From positions 310,001 to 374,000 of the forward strand of contig NZ_SOZH01000001.1 in the NCBI RefSeq assembly GCF_004519295.1: DNA of 64,000 bases. Reading direction: 5' to 3'. Within the stretch, counting starts at the first letter, position 1. Each line of letters opens with the position of its first letter. Below are positions 1 through 7,505 of this stretch, one piece after another. The notes under the pieces were generated by a model. It saw only the letters and a list, made by a program, of their open reading frames with translations, ran no database searches and had not been told where the DNA came from. This stretch comes from Cellulosimicrobium funkei (GTDB taxonomy: Bacteria; Actinomycetota; Actinomycetes; Actinomycetales; Cellulomonadaceae). A program made the translations under genes and the position numbers.

Positions 1-2
1 GG

Positions 3-959
3 CGGGCCGCGGCCTGGTACGCGCTGCACCTGGCCCTCGGGGCGGCGGTCGTGGTCGTGGTGCTGTTCGGGGTCCCGGTCGCGACGCAGCTCGTGCTGTC
101 CGCGACGGGCGTCGAGCCGGTGCTGCTCGCCGACTGGCGACCGTGGGAGGCGCTGCCCGCGTGGACGTGGCTGCTCACCGCGGTGCTCGTGCTGCTCGCC
201 GTCCCGTACGTCGTGGCGCTCGCGCGCGCCGTGCTGCGCCAGGCGGCCCTCCCGCTGCTCGGCCCGGACCAGACGGAGCAGATCGCGGAGCTCGAGGCGG
301 CCGCAGACCGTGCGGCCGAGCGGGGCCGGCTCGCGCGCGAGCTGCACGACTCGGTCGGCCACGCGCTGACCGTCACGACGCTCCAGGCGGCCGCGGCGGC
401 ACGCCTGCTGGACTCCGACCCGCCCGCGGCGCGCCGTGCGCTCGCCGCGATCGAGGAGACGGGCCGCAGCGCGATGGCGGACCTCGACCACGTGCTCGGC
501 CTCCTGCGCGCGGACGTCCCGGGGGCGCCGCCCCGCGCCCCGGCCCGCACCCTCGCCGACCTCGACGCACTGCTCGACGACGCGCGCGGCACGGGCGCCG
601 ACGTGCGGCTCGCGCGGGACGGCGCCGCGCTGCCCGACGTCCCGCGCGCCGTGTCGCAGGAGGCGTACCGGGTCGTGCAGGAGGCGCTGACCAACGCGCT
701 GCGCCACGCGCCCGGCGAGCCCGTCGCCGTCGAGGTGGCGCCCGGTCCCGGTGACGCGCTGGTCGTCGAGGTGCGCAACCCGCTCGGGGCGGGGACACGG
801 CGTCGGGCACCCGACGGCGGCGCGCGCGAGCACCGCGGCCTCGCGGGCATGCGCGAACGGGCCCACCTGCTGCGCGGGGAGGTCGCGGCCGGTCCCGCGC
901 CCGACGGCGGCGCCTGGGTCGTGCGCGCGACGTTCCCGCGCGCGGGGTCGTCGCGATGA
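3..959 (+). CDS. Sensor histidine kinase, NarL/LiaS type (5' end missing)
   Basis: The reading frame is already open at the left edge, so the N-terminus lies outside the window. What remains begins in hydrophobic membrane segments, followed by a HisKA_3 dimerisation helix with the motif ARELHDSVGHALT, whose His is the expected autophosphorylation site, and a C-terminal HATPase domain with an N-box like EALTNALRHA. Kinases of this family phosphorylate a LuxR-type response regulator. The stop codon overlaps the start of exactly such a regulator (ATGA), so the two genes are translationally coupled. The sensed signal cannot be deduced. A GTG at 51 is only an internal in-frame start candidate. Confidence 0.9.
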   Translation, partial: RAAAWYALHLALGAAVVVVVLFGVPVATQLVLSATGVEPVLLADWRPWEALPAWTWLLTAVLVLLAVPYVVALARAVLRQAALPLLGPDQTEQIAELEAAADRAAERGRLARELHDSVGHALTVTTLQAAAAARLLDSDPPAARRALAAIEETGRSAMADLDHVLGLLRADVPGAPPRAPARTLADLDALLDDARGTGADVRLARDGAALPDVPRAVSQEAYRVVQEALTNALRHAPGEPVAVEVAPGPGDALVVEVRNPLGAGTRRRAPDGGAREHRGLAGMRERAHLLRGEVAAGPAPDGGAWVVRATFPRAGSSR

Positions 960-1633
960 GCGCGGGCCCCGGCAGGAGCGGTCCCGTGACGGGGACGGTC
1001 CGCGTGGTGCTCGTCGACGACGAGCCGCTCGTGCGCGCGGGGCTGCGCGTCATCCTCGACGCGGAGCCGGACCTGGAGGTCGTCGGCGAGGCGGGGGACG
1101 GCGCGGAGGTGCCGGGCGTCGTCGCGCGGTCGCGGCCCGACGTCGTGCTCATGGACGTGCGGATGCCGCGCGTCGACGGGATCGCGGCGACGCGGGCGCT
1201 GCTCGCGCGCGACGGCGCTCCGCGCGTGCTCGTGCTCACGACCTTCGAGAACGACGACCACGTGCTCGACGCGCTCCGGGCCGGGGCGCACGGCTTCCTG
1301 CTCAAGCGCGCTCGCCCGGAGGAGGTCGCGCAGGCGGTGCGCGTCGTCGCGCGCGGCGAGTCGCTGCTCTTCCCCGACGCCGTGCGACGCCTCGCGACGG
1401 CGCACCCGCCCACGGGCGACGCGCTGCGCGGCGCGCGCCTGACCGAGCGGGAGGGGGAGGTGCTGCGGCTGGTCGCGCAGGGGCTGTCGAACGCAGAGAT
1501 CGCGGCCGAGCTCTACCTCGGCGTCGAGACCGTGCGCACGCACGTGGGCAACGTCCTCGCCAAGCTCGGCGTCCGGGACCGCACGCAGGCCGTGGTGCGC
1601 GCGTACGAGTCGGGGTTCGTGCGGGCGGGCTGA
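956..1633 (+). CDS. Response regulator, NarL/FixJ family
   Basis: This 225-residue protein has an N-terminal receiver domain (VRVVLVDDEP near residue 15, phospho-acceptor Asp67 in LMDVRMP) and a C-terminal LuxR-type helix-turn-helix (LTEREGEVLRLVAQGLSNAE and a recognition helix around VETVRTHVGNVLAKL). It is the cognate partner of the upstream kinase, whose stop it overlaps. An alternative GTG at 986 lies closer to the receiver domain, but the ATGA overlap favours 956. The regulated genes are unknown; the adjacent DoxX-like gene is one candidate. Confidence 0.93.
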   Translation: MSAGPGRSGPVTGTVRVVLVDDEPLVRAGLRVILDAEPDLEVVGEAGDGAEVPGVVARSRPDVVLMDVRMPRVDGIAATRALLARDGAPRVLVLTTFENDDHVLDALRAGAHGFLLKRARPEEVAQAVRVVARGESLLFPDAVRRLATAHPPTGDALRGARLTEREGEVLRLVAQGLSNAEIAAELYLGVETVRTHVGNVLAKLGVRDRTQAVVRAYESGFVRAG

Positions 1634-1669
1634 CGCGCGCGCCGACCGCCCCGGTGCGACGATCGCGCC

Positions 1670-2116
1670 ATGGACCTCTCCGTGCTCACCCGCCCCGCCC
1701 CGCCCGTGCCGCCCGTCGCGACGGTCGCGCGCGTCGCGCTGGGGCTCGCCCTGGTCGGGGCCGGGATCAGCCACCTCACGGTCGCGCGCGAGGAGTTCCA
1801 GGCGCAGGTCCCGTCCTGGTTCCCCGTGGACGACGACGTGACGGTGCTCGCGTCGGGCGCCGTCGAGATCGCGCTCGGCGGGTCGCTCGTCGTGCTGTCC
1901 CGGTGGCGCGTCGCCGTCGGGCTCGTCGCCGCCGCGTTCTTCGTGGTGATCTTCCCGGGGAACGTCGGGCAGTGGCTCGAGCACCAGGACGGGTTCGGCC
2001 TCGACACCGACGCCAAGCGGTTCGGGCGCCTGTTCTTCCAGCCCGTGCTCGTGGCGTGGGCGCTCTGGTCCACGGGCGCCCTCCGGGCGCTGCGTCGGGC
2101 GAGCCCGCGCGACTGA
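1670..2116 (+). CDS. DoxX-like membrane protein
   Basis: The protein has 148 residues and four predicted membrane helices: an N-terminal helix after a Pro-rich leader, a pair in the middle (VTVLASGAVEIALGGSLVVL and VAVGLVAAAFFVVIF), and one near the C-terminus. The length, the four-helix pattern and a short FPGNVGQW-like loop fit the DoxX/DoxD-like superfamily, whose members are small quinone- or thiol-linked membrane proteins of mostly unclear role. It lies 36 bp after the response regulator on the same strand and may be co-transcribed. Confidence 0.72.
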   Translation: MDLSVLTRPAPPVPPVATVARVALGLALVGAGISHLTVAREEFQAQVPSWFPVDDDVTVLASGAVEIALGGSLVVLSRWRVAVGLVAAAFFVVIFPGNVGQWLEHQDGFGLDTDAKRFGRLFFQPVLVAWALWSTGALRALRRASPRD

Positions 2117-2239
2117 TCCCCTGACGCGCCGGCCGGTCGCTGCCGGACCGGTCGCGCCGGAGCGCGGTCACCCGCGCGGGGGAGCGGGCTCGCCGTGCCG
2201 GGGGATCCGCTGGCGGGCGGGGTCCGGGAGCGTCGAGGC

Positions 2240-3409
2240 ATGACCACCTCGACACCGCACCCGCCCCTGTCCGACCGCACGCCCGCACCCGCGCCGTCGG
2301 CCGACGACCACCGACCGTCCACCCGCGGCGGACCACCCGCCCGTCCCGGGCGGCCGTCCCGTGGCCGCTGGGTCGCCCCCGCCGCAGCGGCGTGGTGGAC
2401 CCTCGGCGGCGTCGTCGCGCTCGTCGTCACCCTGACCGGCGGCACGCTCGCCGTCGGTGCCGCGAACGACCTGTCGTTCGGCGCCCTGAGCAGGGTTCCG
2501 GGCGCGACCCTCACGCCGTGGGTCGCGGTCCTCGCGCTCGTCGGCGCGGCCACCGCGCTGCGCGCGTGGCTCGGGGCCCGGCGCGGTCCCGTCGCCCGGG
2601 CCGACCGCGCGCTGACCGTCGCGGCGACCGCGGTCGTCTCGGTCGGGGTGCTCGCCCTCACCGACGCGTCGATCCTCGCCCGGCTCGGGTACCTGCCGGT
2701 CACGCTCGTCATGGCGCCGTTCGACCCCCTGATCCGCGCCGCGTTCGAGGACTTCCTCGGCGCCGGCCCGCTCACGCAGCTCGCGCTCCTCGGCGGCGGT
2801 GCCCTGCTCGTCGCCTCGACGTGGCGGTTCGTGCGCCGCGGGGCCGGGGCGTGCGCGTCCTGCGGGCGCCGCCACGACGGCCACGACCCGGCGTGGACCA
2901 CGCCCGCCGCCGCGGCGCGCTGGGGCCGGACCGCCGCGCTCGTCGCCGCCGCGATCCCCACCTTCTACGCGGTCACGCGCATCGCCTGGGTGCTCGGCAT
3001 CCCGCTCGGCTTCTCGCCCGACGACGTCGCGCAGCTCGCCGGGGACGACGGCTGGGTCGCGGCGCTCGGCCTGGGCGGCTTCGCGCTCGTCGGCGCGGTG
3101 CTCACGCTCGGCCTGTTCCAGCGCTGGGGCGAGGTCTTCCCGCGCTGGACGGTCGGGCTCGCAGGCCGCCGCGTGCCGGTGGGGCTCGCGGTGGTCCCCG
3201 CGACGGTCGTCGCGATCGCGGTGCTCCCCGCGGGGCTCTCGCTCATCGTCCTCGGGTTCGGCGAGAGCCAGCTGGCCCTGACCGCGGACTCGTGGGGCGC
3301 CGTCGGGCCGACGCTCCTGTGGCCGGTCTGGTCGCTCGCGCTCGGCGCGGCGACCTACGCCTACTGGCTCCGACGCCGTGGCGCGTGCCGGGTGTGCGGG
3401 CGCGGGTGA
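2240..3409 (+). CDS. Multi-pass membrane protein with two CxxC pairs
   Basis: I do not recognise a named family. The 389-residue product has a Pro/Thr-rich cytoplasmic-looking N-terminus and about eight hydrophobic helices. Two CxxC pairs occur, at Cys205/Cys208 (CASCGRRH) in a loop and at Cys383/Cys386 (CRVCGRG) at the extreme C-terminus, which could together form a zinc or iron-sulfur site. ATG 2240 is chosen because a GGGAG Shine-Dalgarno-like run lies about 10 bases upstream. An in-frame start at 2195 is possible but has no such signal. It is followed by the MerR gene on the same strand, with a separate promoter between them. Confidence 0.65.
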   Translation: MTTSTPHPPLSDRTPAPAPSADDHRPSTRGGPPARPGRPSRGRWVAPAAAAWWTLGGVVALVVTLTGGTLAVGAANDLSFGALSRVPGATLTPWVAVLALVGAATALRAWLGARRGPVARADRALTVAATAVVSVGVLALTDASILARLGYLPVTLVMAPFDPLIRAAFEDFLGAGPLTQLALLGGGALLVASTWRFVRRGAGACASCGRRHDGHDPAWTTPAAAARWGRTAALVAAAIPTFYAVTRIAWVLGIPLGFSPDDVAQLAGDDGWVAALGLGGFALVGAVLTLGLFQRWGEVFPRWTVGLAGRRVPVGLAVVPATVVAIAVLPAGLSLIVLGFGESQLALTADSWGAVGPTLLWPVWSLALGAATYAYWLRRRGACRVCGRG

Positions 3410-3420
3410 GCCAGGCGGCG

Positions 3421-3451
3421 TTGGCCCGGAGCGCGCACCAGGACCCAGAAT
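3421..3451 (+). promoter_or_regulatory. MerR-type promoter/operator 1 (upstream of the merR gene)
   Basis: A -35-like TTGGCC (3421-3426) and a -10-like CAGAAT (3446-3451) are separated by 19 bp, the over-long spacer typical of MerR-activated promoters. The spacer carries an imperfect palindrome around GGAGCGCGC. The 31-bp element matches the one at 3902-3932 at 24 positions, so the regulator probably binds both. Confidence 0.7.
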
Positions 3452-3488
3452 CAGGAGCGGGTACCGATCGTGCAGAGAGAGGCTCCTC

Positions 3489-3905
3489 ATGTCCGACACG
3501 CTCACGCCGCAGGCCGCCGCCGCCCGAGCAGGCGTCAGCCTCGACACGCTCCGCTACTACGAGCGGGAGGGGCTCATCGGGCCGATCGCCCGCACGGCCG
3601 GCGGGCACCGGGCCTACGACGGGGACGACCTGTTCTGGATCGGGCTGGTGACGTGCCTCCGGGACGCAGGGCTGGGGATCTCCGAGCTGCGCGAGTTCAC
3701 GTCGCTCCTCCGCCGCGAGGGGAGCCCCGCGGACCGCGTCGCGTTCCTCCAGGGCCATCGTCGGGAGCTGCACGAGCGCAGGGCGCGGATCGACCTCGCG
3801 CTCGGCGTGCTCGACGAGAAGATCGCGTACTACCGCGAGCAGGCGGGAGAGGCCCCGGGCCCGGGCGTCGAGGGGGAGCCGGGTCCGCCGTCGAGCACCG
3901 CTTGA
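3489..3905 (+). CDS. MerR family transcriptional regulator
   Basis: This 138-residue regulator has the MerR winged-helix at the N-terminus (residues about 5-70, with LDTLRYYEREGLIGPIART and GGHRAYDGDDL) and a coiled-coil dimerisation helix (about 80-125). There is no Cys cluster for metal sensing, so it is likely of the organic-ligand or aldo/keto-reductase-linked subgroup. ATG 3489 follows a GAGAGAGG Shine-Dalgarno sequence. Its own promoter and the promoter of the next gene both carry the same MerR-type operator, which implies autoregulation and control of the reductase. The stop codon lies inside the -35 box of the downstream promoter. Confidence 0.92.
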   Translation: MSDTLTPQAAAARAGVSLDTLRYYEREGLIGPIARTAGGHRAYDGDDLFWIGLVTCLRDAGLGISELREFTSLLRREGSPADRVAFLQGHRRELHERRARIDLALGVLDEKIAYYREQAGEAPGPGVEGEPGPPSSTA

Positions 3906-3932
3906 CCTGGAGCGCGCTCCAGCATCGAGCAT
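3902..3932 (+). promoter_or_regulatory. MerR-type promoter/operator 2 (drives the aldo/keto reductase)
   Basis: TTGACC (3902-3907) and GAGCAT (3927-3932) are 19 bp apart and flank the perfect 16-bp palindrome CTGGAGCGCGCTCCAG (3907-3922). This is the architecture of promoters that MerR proteins untwist. The ATG of the reductase begins only seven bases after the -10 box, so the transcript may be leaderless. Confidence 0.78.
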
Positions 3933-3938
3933 CGGGGC

Positions 3939-4883
3939 ATGACCGCACAGCAGAACGCCCCCCAGATCGTCCTCGGGACCATGGACCACGGCACGCGCGT
4001 GGAGCAGACCACCGCGTTCCGGCTGCTCGACCGCTTCGTCGAGGCCGGCGGCCACTGGCTCGACACCGCCAACTGCTACGCCTTCTGGACCGACCCGAGC
4101 GGGCTGGGCGGCGCCAGCGAGCGCGTGCTCGGCGCGTGGCTGCGGGCGAACCCGGGGGCGCGCTCGGCCGTCGGGCTCGCGACCAAGGTCCGTCAGGACC
4201 CGCTCGTCGCGCACGCGTGGCCCGAGAGCGCGGAGGGGCTCTCCGCGTCCGCCGTCCGGGCCGGGCTCGACGGGAGCCTCGAGCGCCTCGGCGTCGACCA
4301 CGTCGACCTGCTGTGGGCGCACGCGGAGGACCGGACGGTCGACCTCGGCGAGACCGTCGCCGCGTTCGGGGAGGCGGTGGCCGAGGGGCGTGCCACCCGG
4401 ATCGGCGCGGCCAACCACGCGTCGTGGCGGGTGCAGCAGGCGCGTGACCTCGCGCGTCGGCAGGGCGTGGCCGCGTGGTCGGCGCTGCAGCTCCGACACT
4501 CCCTCGTGCAGCCCCGCCCGGGCACGACGGTCCCGGAGGCGGGCCACAAGCTCCTGTCCCCGGACGACCTCGACCACGCGCGCACGGAAGGGCTCGACCT
4601 GTGGTGCTACACGCCCCTGATGATGGGCGGGTACTCCCGTGCGGACCGTCCGTTCTCCGCGGGCTACGCCCACCCCGGGACCGAGCGCGTGCTCCGCGTG
4701 CTCGACGAGGTCGCCCGGGAGACCGGCGCGACGCCGAACCAGGTCGTCCTGGCCTGGCTCATGAGCCAGGGGATCTCGCCCATCGTCGGGGCGAGCAGGG
4801 TCGAGCAGGTCGACGAGGCGATGGCCGCGCGCGACGTCGCGCTGTCCCCGAGCCAGCTGGACCGCTTTGCCGACGCCCGCTGA
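3939..4883 (+). CDS. Aldo/keto reductase
   Basis: The 314-residue TIM-barrel protein has the aldo/keto reductase signatures HWLDTANCYAFW near residue 31 (with the catalytic-type Tyr), a LxxLGVDHVDLLWAH segment near 118 and a C-terminal NADPH-binding region with SPIVGASRVEQVDEAMAA. It would reduce a carbonyl substrate with NADPH in the cytoplasm. Its promoter overlaps the end of the MerR gene and carries that regulator's operator, so it is probably induced by a reactive aldehyde or ketone. No Shine-Dalgarno is evident, consistent with a leaderless start. Confidence 0.92.
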   Translation: MTAQQNAPQIVLGTMDHGTRVEQTTAFRLLDRFVEAGGHWLDTANCYAFWTDPSGLGGASERVLGAWLRANPGARSAVGLATKVRQDPLVAHAWPESAEGLSASAVRAGLDGSLERLGVDHVDLLWAHAEDRTVDLGETVAAFGEAVAEGRATRIGAANHASWRVQQARDLARRQGVAAWSALQLRHSLVQPRPGTTVPEAGHKLLSPDDLDHARTEGLDLWCYTPLMMGGYSRADRPFSAGYAHPGTERVLRVLDEVARETGATPNQVVLAWLMSQGISPIVGASRVEQVDEAMAARDVALSPSQLDRFADAR

Positions 4884-4896
4884 CCCCTCGGCGGGG

Positions 4897-5754
4897 CTAC
4901 TGCGGCTCGGCGGGGCCGTCCTGGCCGGCCACGAGGTCGCCGCAGCTCGTCTCCTGCGCCGTCGTGACCACCGGGTCGTCGGCGGCGGCGCCCTGTGCGA
5001 CCGTCTCCTCCTCGCCGTTCGTCGCGACCTTCGCGCCCGTGTCGAGGTCGACGAAGGTGCGCGACACCGTGAAGGTGGAGCCGTCGTCGGGCACGGCGTT
5101 CAGGCCCGCGAGGCGCAGCGTGCCGTCGACCTCGGTGCAGCCGACGCCCGTGCCGAAGCCCGTGAAGCCCTTGTCGAACGTGTAGGGCTCGTCCTGGGCG
5201 TTCTGCGTCGGCGTCAGGGCGCAGTCGGCGGCCGAGAGCAGCAGGACCTCGCGCCCGGTGTCGACGAGCGCGATCGGCGCGGTCCCGTCGCCCGCCGCGA
5301 CGAGCTGGACGATCGCGCTCGCCGGCTGCGGGCTCGCCGACTCGACGGGTGCGGAGAACGTGGCGCCGGACGCCGTCGTGATGCCGAACGTGCGGTCCGC
5401 GCCGCCGGTCAGCCACGCGGTGTCCGGGCGGCCGTCGCCGTCGACGTCGACGATCTCGTGCGTGCCCGCCCCGGCGGGGACGCCGTCGCCGGTGGCGGGG
5501 CACCCCTCCGCGGCGGGGGTCGAGGCGCCGTCGGTGGGCGACGCCGCGTCGGTGGGGGACGGGCTCGCGGGAGCGCTCGTCGACGGCGCGGGCGTCTCGA
5601 CGGCGGGCGCGTCGTCCGTCGGGCGGTTGACCAGCCACACGACGAGCGCGATCACCAGCACCGCCACGACCGTGACGACGATCCACGGCCACGTTCGGCG
5701 CGTCGGCGCGGGCTCGGGGTCAGGCGTGGGGAACGGGTCGTTCGGCGTGGTCAT
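4897..5754 (-). CDS. Membrane-anchored extracytoplasmic protein, VCBS/FG-GAP-like
   Basis: The 285-residue product starts with a short Pro-rich cytoplasmic tail, one membrane helix (WPWIVVTVVAVLVIALVVWL, about residues 22-41) and a Pro/Ala/Ser-rich linker. The C-terminal globular domain begins near GCPATGDGVPAG and contains a VDVDGDGRPDTAWLTGG motif, a calcium-binding loop typical of FG-GAP/VCBS repeats. It has several Cys residues that could form disulfides outside the cell. ATG 5754 has GGGGAC upstream; a TTG at 5766 is an alternative. It converges on the aldo/keto reductase. Function unknown. Confidence 0.7.
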   Translation of the reverse strand: MTTPNDPFPTPDPEPAPTRRTWPWIVVTVVAVLVIALVVWLVNRPTDDAPAVETPAPSTSAPASPSPTDAASPTDGASTPAAEGCPATGDGVPAGAGTHEIVDVDGDGRPDTAWLTGGADRTFGITTASGATFSAPVESASPQPASAIVQLVAAGDGTAPIALVDTGREVLLLSAADCALTPTQNAQDEPYTFDKGFTGFGTGVGCTEVDGTLRLAGLNAVPDDGSTFTVSRTFVDLDTGAKVATNGEEETVAQGAAADDPVVTTAQETSCGDLVAGQDGPAEPQ

Positions 5755-5874
5755 GTCCCCAGGCAACCACCACGCGCGGGGGACGGCACCCCGGACGCGT
5801 CACGTTGGGTCACGTCCGCCCGAGATGCGAGAACCCGCTTCCGGTCGACCGCCCGGCCCGAGGACCATGTCGCC

Positions 5875-5964
5875 ATGACCGGCACCCGACCTCCCGCCGG
5901 GCGCGCCCCGCGCCCCGGCGTGCTGTGTCGACGGGGCGACGGACCCCGACACGTCGCGAGGTAG
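5875..5964 (+). CDS. Possible 29-aa Cys-containing leader peptide
   Basis: An ATG at 5875, preceded by CCGAGGACC, opens a 29-codon frame ending in TAG. The peptide is rich in Arg and Pro and has one Cys near the end of a PGVLCRRGDG stretch, encoded by TGT, a codon rare in this GC-rich DNA, followed by GPRHVAR. Its stop codon touches a perfect inverted repeat (5964-5992). Short Cys-containing peptides before sulfur genes act as attenuators in actinobacteria. That role is an inference here; the frame could also be chance. Confidence 0.38.
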   Translation: MTGTRPPAGRAPRPGVLCRRGDGPRHVAR

Positions 5965-5992
5965 GCCGCGCTCTCGCGGTCGTCGCGCGGCC
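5964..5992 (+). promoter_or_regulatory. Inverted repeat in the yeiH leader (possible attenuator)
   Basis: GGCCGCGC (5964-5971) and GCGCGGCC (5985-5992) form a perfect 8-bp stem with a 13-nt loop. The stem begins on the last base of the candidate leader-peptide stop codon and ends 55 nt before the small membrane ORF of the yeiH operon. It is not followed by a U tract. Confidence 0.45.
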
Positions 5993-6047
5993 GTCCGTCG
6001 CCCCTGCCCGGACCGCCGACCTCCCGACTCCCTGCGACAGGACCACC

Positions 6048-6212
6048 ATGAGCGAGCACGAGACCCCCGGCGCCGCGCGCGTCGAACCACCCGTCACCGT
6101 CGAGACCGTCCGCCGCGTCCACCTCTCCGAGGACTGGCTCGCGACCGGCGTCGGCCTCCTGATCGTGGCCCTCGGCCTCCTCGGGCTGATCCCCGAAGGG
6201 CTGGTGCCGTGA
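6048..6212 (+). CDS. Small single-helix membrane protein upstream of yeiH
   Basis: This 54-residue product has a hydrophilic N-terminal half and one C-terminal membrane helix (GVGLLIVALGLLGLIPEGLVP). ATG 6048 follows a CGACAGGACCACC leader with a short AGGA motif. Its TGA overlaps the start of the YeiH-family gene (GTGATG at 6209-6214), so the pair is translationally coupled, and the small protein may assemble with the transporter. I do not know a named family for it. Confidence 0.65.
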   Translation: MSEHETPGAARVEPPVTVETVRRVHLSEDWLATGVGLLIVALGLLGLIPEGLVP

Positions 6213-7417
6213 TGAGCGCCCCCACCCCGCCGCCCGCGGCGACGAGCACCACGCCGACCACCGACCCGGCGACGGACCCCGAGGGGCGCGGCCCGACGTC
6301 GGGCACGAGCCTGGAGGAGTCCGTCGTCCAGGACGGGCGCAACCCCGGGGCGGGCTACGTCGTCGCCGGGGTCGTCGTCCTCCTCGGCCTCGCGTGGTCG
6401 GTCCGCTACCTGGAGCAGCACGTGCCCGACTGGCTCGCGGGCACGTCGCTGGCGGGCATCGCCAAGGCGGTCGAGTACCCGGTGTACGCGATCGCGCTCG
6501 GCCTGCTCGGCAACCTCGTGCTCACCGCGCTCGGGCTCCGCGACCGGCTCTCCGCTGCGTTCCGCACCGAGCTCTTCATCAAGACCGGGCTCGTCCTGCT
6601 CGGCGCGACGGTGAACCTGGCGCTCATCGTGTCCGCGGCGGGCCCGGCGATCGCCCAGGCGTTCCTGCTCATCACGCTCGTGTTCGGGTTCACGTGGTGG
6701 CTCGGCGGACGCCTCGGTATCGAGGACCGGCTCCGGGCGCTGCTCGCGTCCGCGGTGTCGATCTGCGGGGTGAGCGCCGCGATCAGCGCGGCCGGTGCGG
6801 TGCAGGCGAAGAAGGAGCAGCTCGCGTACACGGCGAGCGTCGTCATCCTCTTCGCGCTCCCGTCGATCTTCGTCCTCCCGGCGCTGGCCGAGTCGCTCGG
6901 CCTCAGCCCGGCCGTCGCGGGCGCCTGGATCGGGGGCAACATCGACACGACGGCGGCCGTCACCGCGGCGGGCGCCCTCGCGGGGGACGAGGCGCTCCAG
7001 GTCGCGGCCATCGTCAAGGCGACCCAGAACGCGCTCATCGGCGTCGTCGCCGTCGCCCTCACCGCGTACTTCGCGTTCAAGGTCGAGCGGACGCCGGGAG
7101 CCTCGGCCCCGCGCGTGCGCGAGCTGTGGACGCGGTTCCCGAAGTTCGTGCTCGGCTTCCTTGCCGCGTCCGTCGCCGCCACGGTGTACGTCGGCGCCGT
7201 GGGCGCCGACGCGTCGGCGGACCAGATCGCGGTCCTCAAGTCGCTGAGCACCGTGTTCTTCATCGTCGCGTTCGTCTCGATCGGCCTGGAGTTCAAGGTC
7301 ACGGCCGTGCGCGAGGCGGGCTGGAAGCCGCTCGTCGTGTTCGGGTCCGCGACGGTGTTCAACCTCGTGGTGGGGCTCGCCCTCGCGAGCGTGCTGTTCG
7401 CGAACCTGGAGGTCTGA
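6212..7417 (+). CDS. YeiH/UPF0324 family putative sulfate exporter
   Basis: The 401-residue protein has a Pro/Thr-rich N-terminus of about 45 residues followed by about ten membrane helices. Conserved YeiH/PSE features include ELFIKTGLVLLGATVN, SVSICGVSAAISAAGAV, the AWIGGNIDTTAAVTAAGA segment and ATQNALIG. The family is annotated as putative sulfate/organosulfur exporters in the inner membrane, but direct biochemical proof is limited. It may start at ATG 6212 or GTG 6209. It is co-transcribed with the 54-residue membrane protein and preceded by a possible Cys leader peptide, which would fit sulfur-responsive control. Confidence 0.9.
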   Translation: MSAPTPPPAATSTTPTTDPATDPEGRGPTSGTSLEESVVQDGRNPGAGYVVAGVVVLLGLAWSVRYLEQHVPDWLAGTSLAGIAKAVEYPVYAIALGLLGNLVLTALGLRDRLSAAFRTELFIKTGLVLLGATVNLALIVSAAGPAIAQAFLLITLVFGFTWWLGGRLGIEDRLRALLASAVSICGVSAAISAAGAVQAKKEQLAYTASVVILFALPSIFVLPALAESLGLSPAVAGAWIGGNIDTTAAVTAAGALAGDEALQVAAIVKATQNALIGVVAVALTAYFAFKVERTPGASAPRVRELWTRFPKFVLGFLAASVAATVYVGAVGADASADQIAVLKSLSTVFFIVAFVSIGLEFKVTAVREAGWKPLVVFGSATVFNLVVGLALASVLFANLEV

Positions 7418-7435
7418 CACGCCAGTCCTGACGCG

Positions 7436-7475
7436 CGAGGTAGAGGCGTGGTCCTCGGACCGTGCCTCTGTCTCG
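7436..7475. terminator. Long hairpin downstream of yeiH
   Basis: The arms read CGAG-GT-AGAGGC-GT-GGTCC and GGACC-GT-GCCTCT-GT-CTCG around a two-base centre (TC). The two GT/GT steps pair as G-U wobbles in RNA, so the whole 19-bp stem can form. It lies 18 bp after the stop codon, between convergent genes, and shares the CGCGAGGTAGAG block with the repeats near 62.6 kb. Confidence 0.7.
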
Positions 7476-7483
7476 TGGCGCGG

Positions 7484-7499
7484 GGCCCCGAGCGGGGCC
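7484..7499. terminator. Short GC hairpin between yeiH and the App1-like gene
   Basis: GGCCCC and GGGGCC (six-base arms, loop GAGC) lie seven bases beyond the stop of the minus-strand App1-like gene and could terminate its transcripts. Confidence 0.5.
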
Positions 7500-7505
7500 G
7501 GGCGG

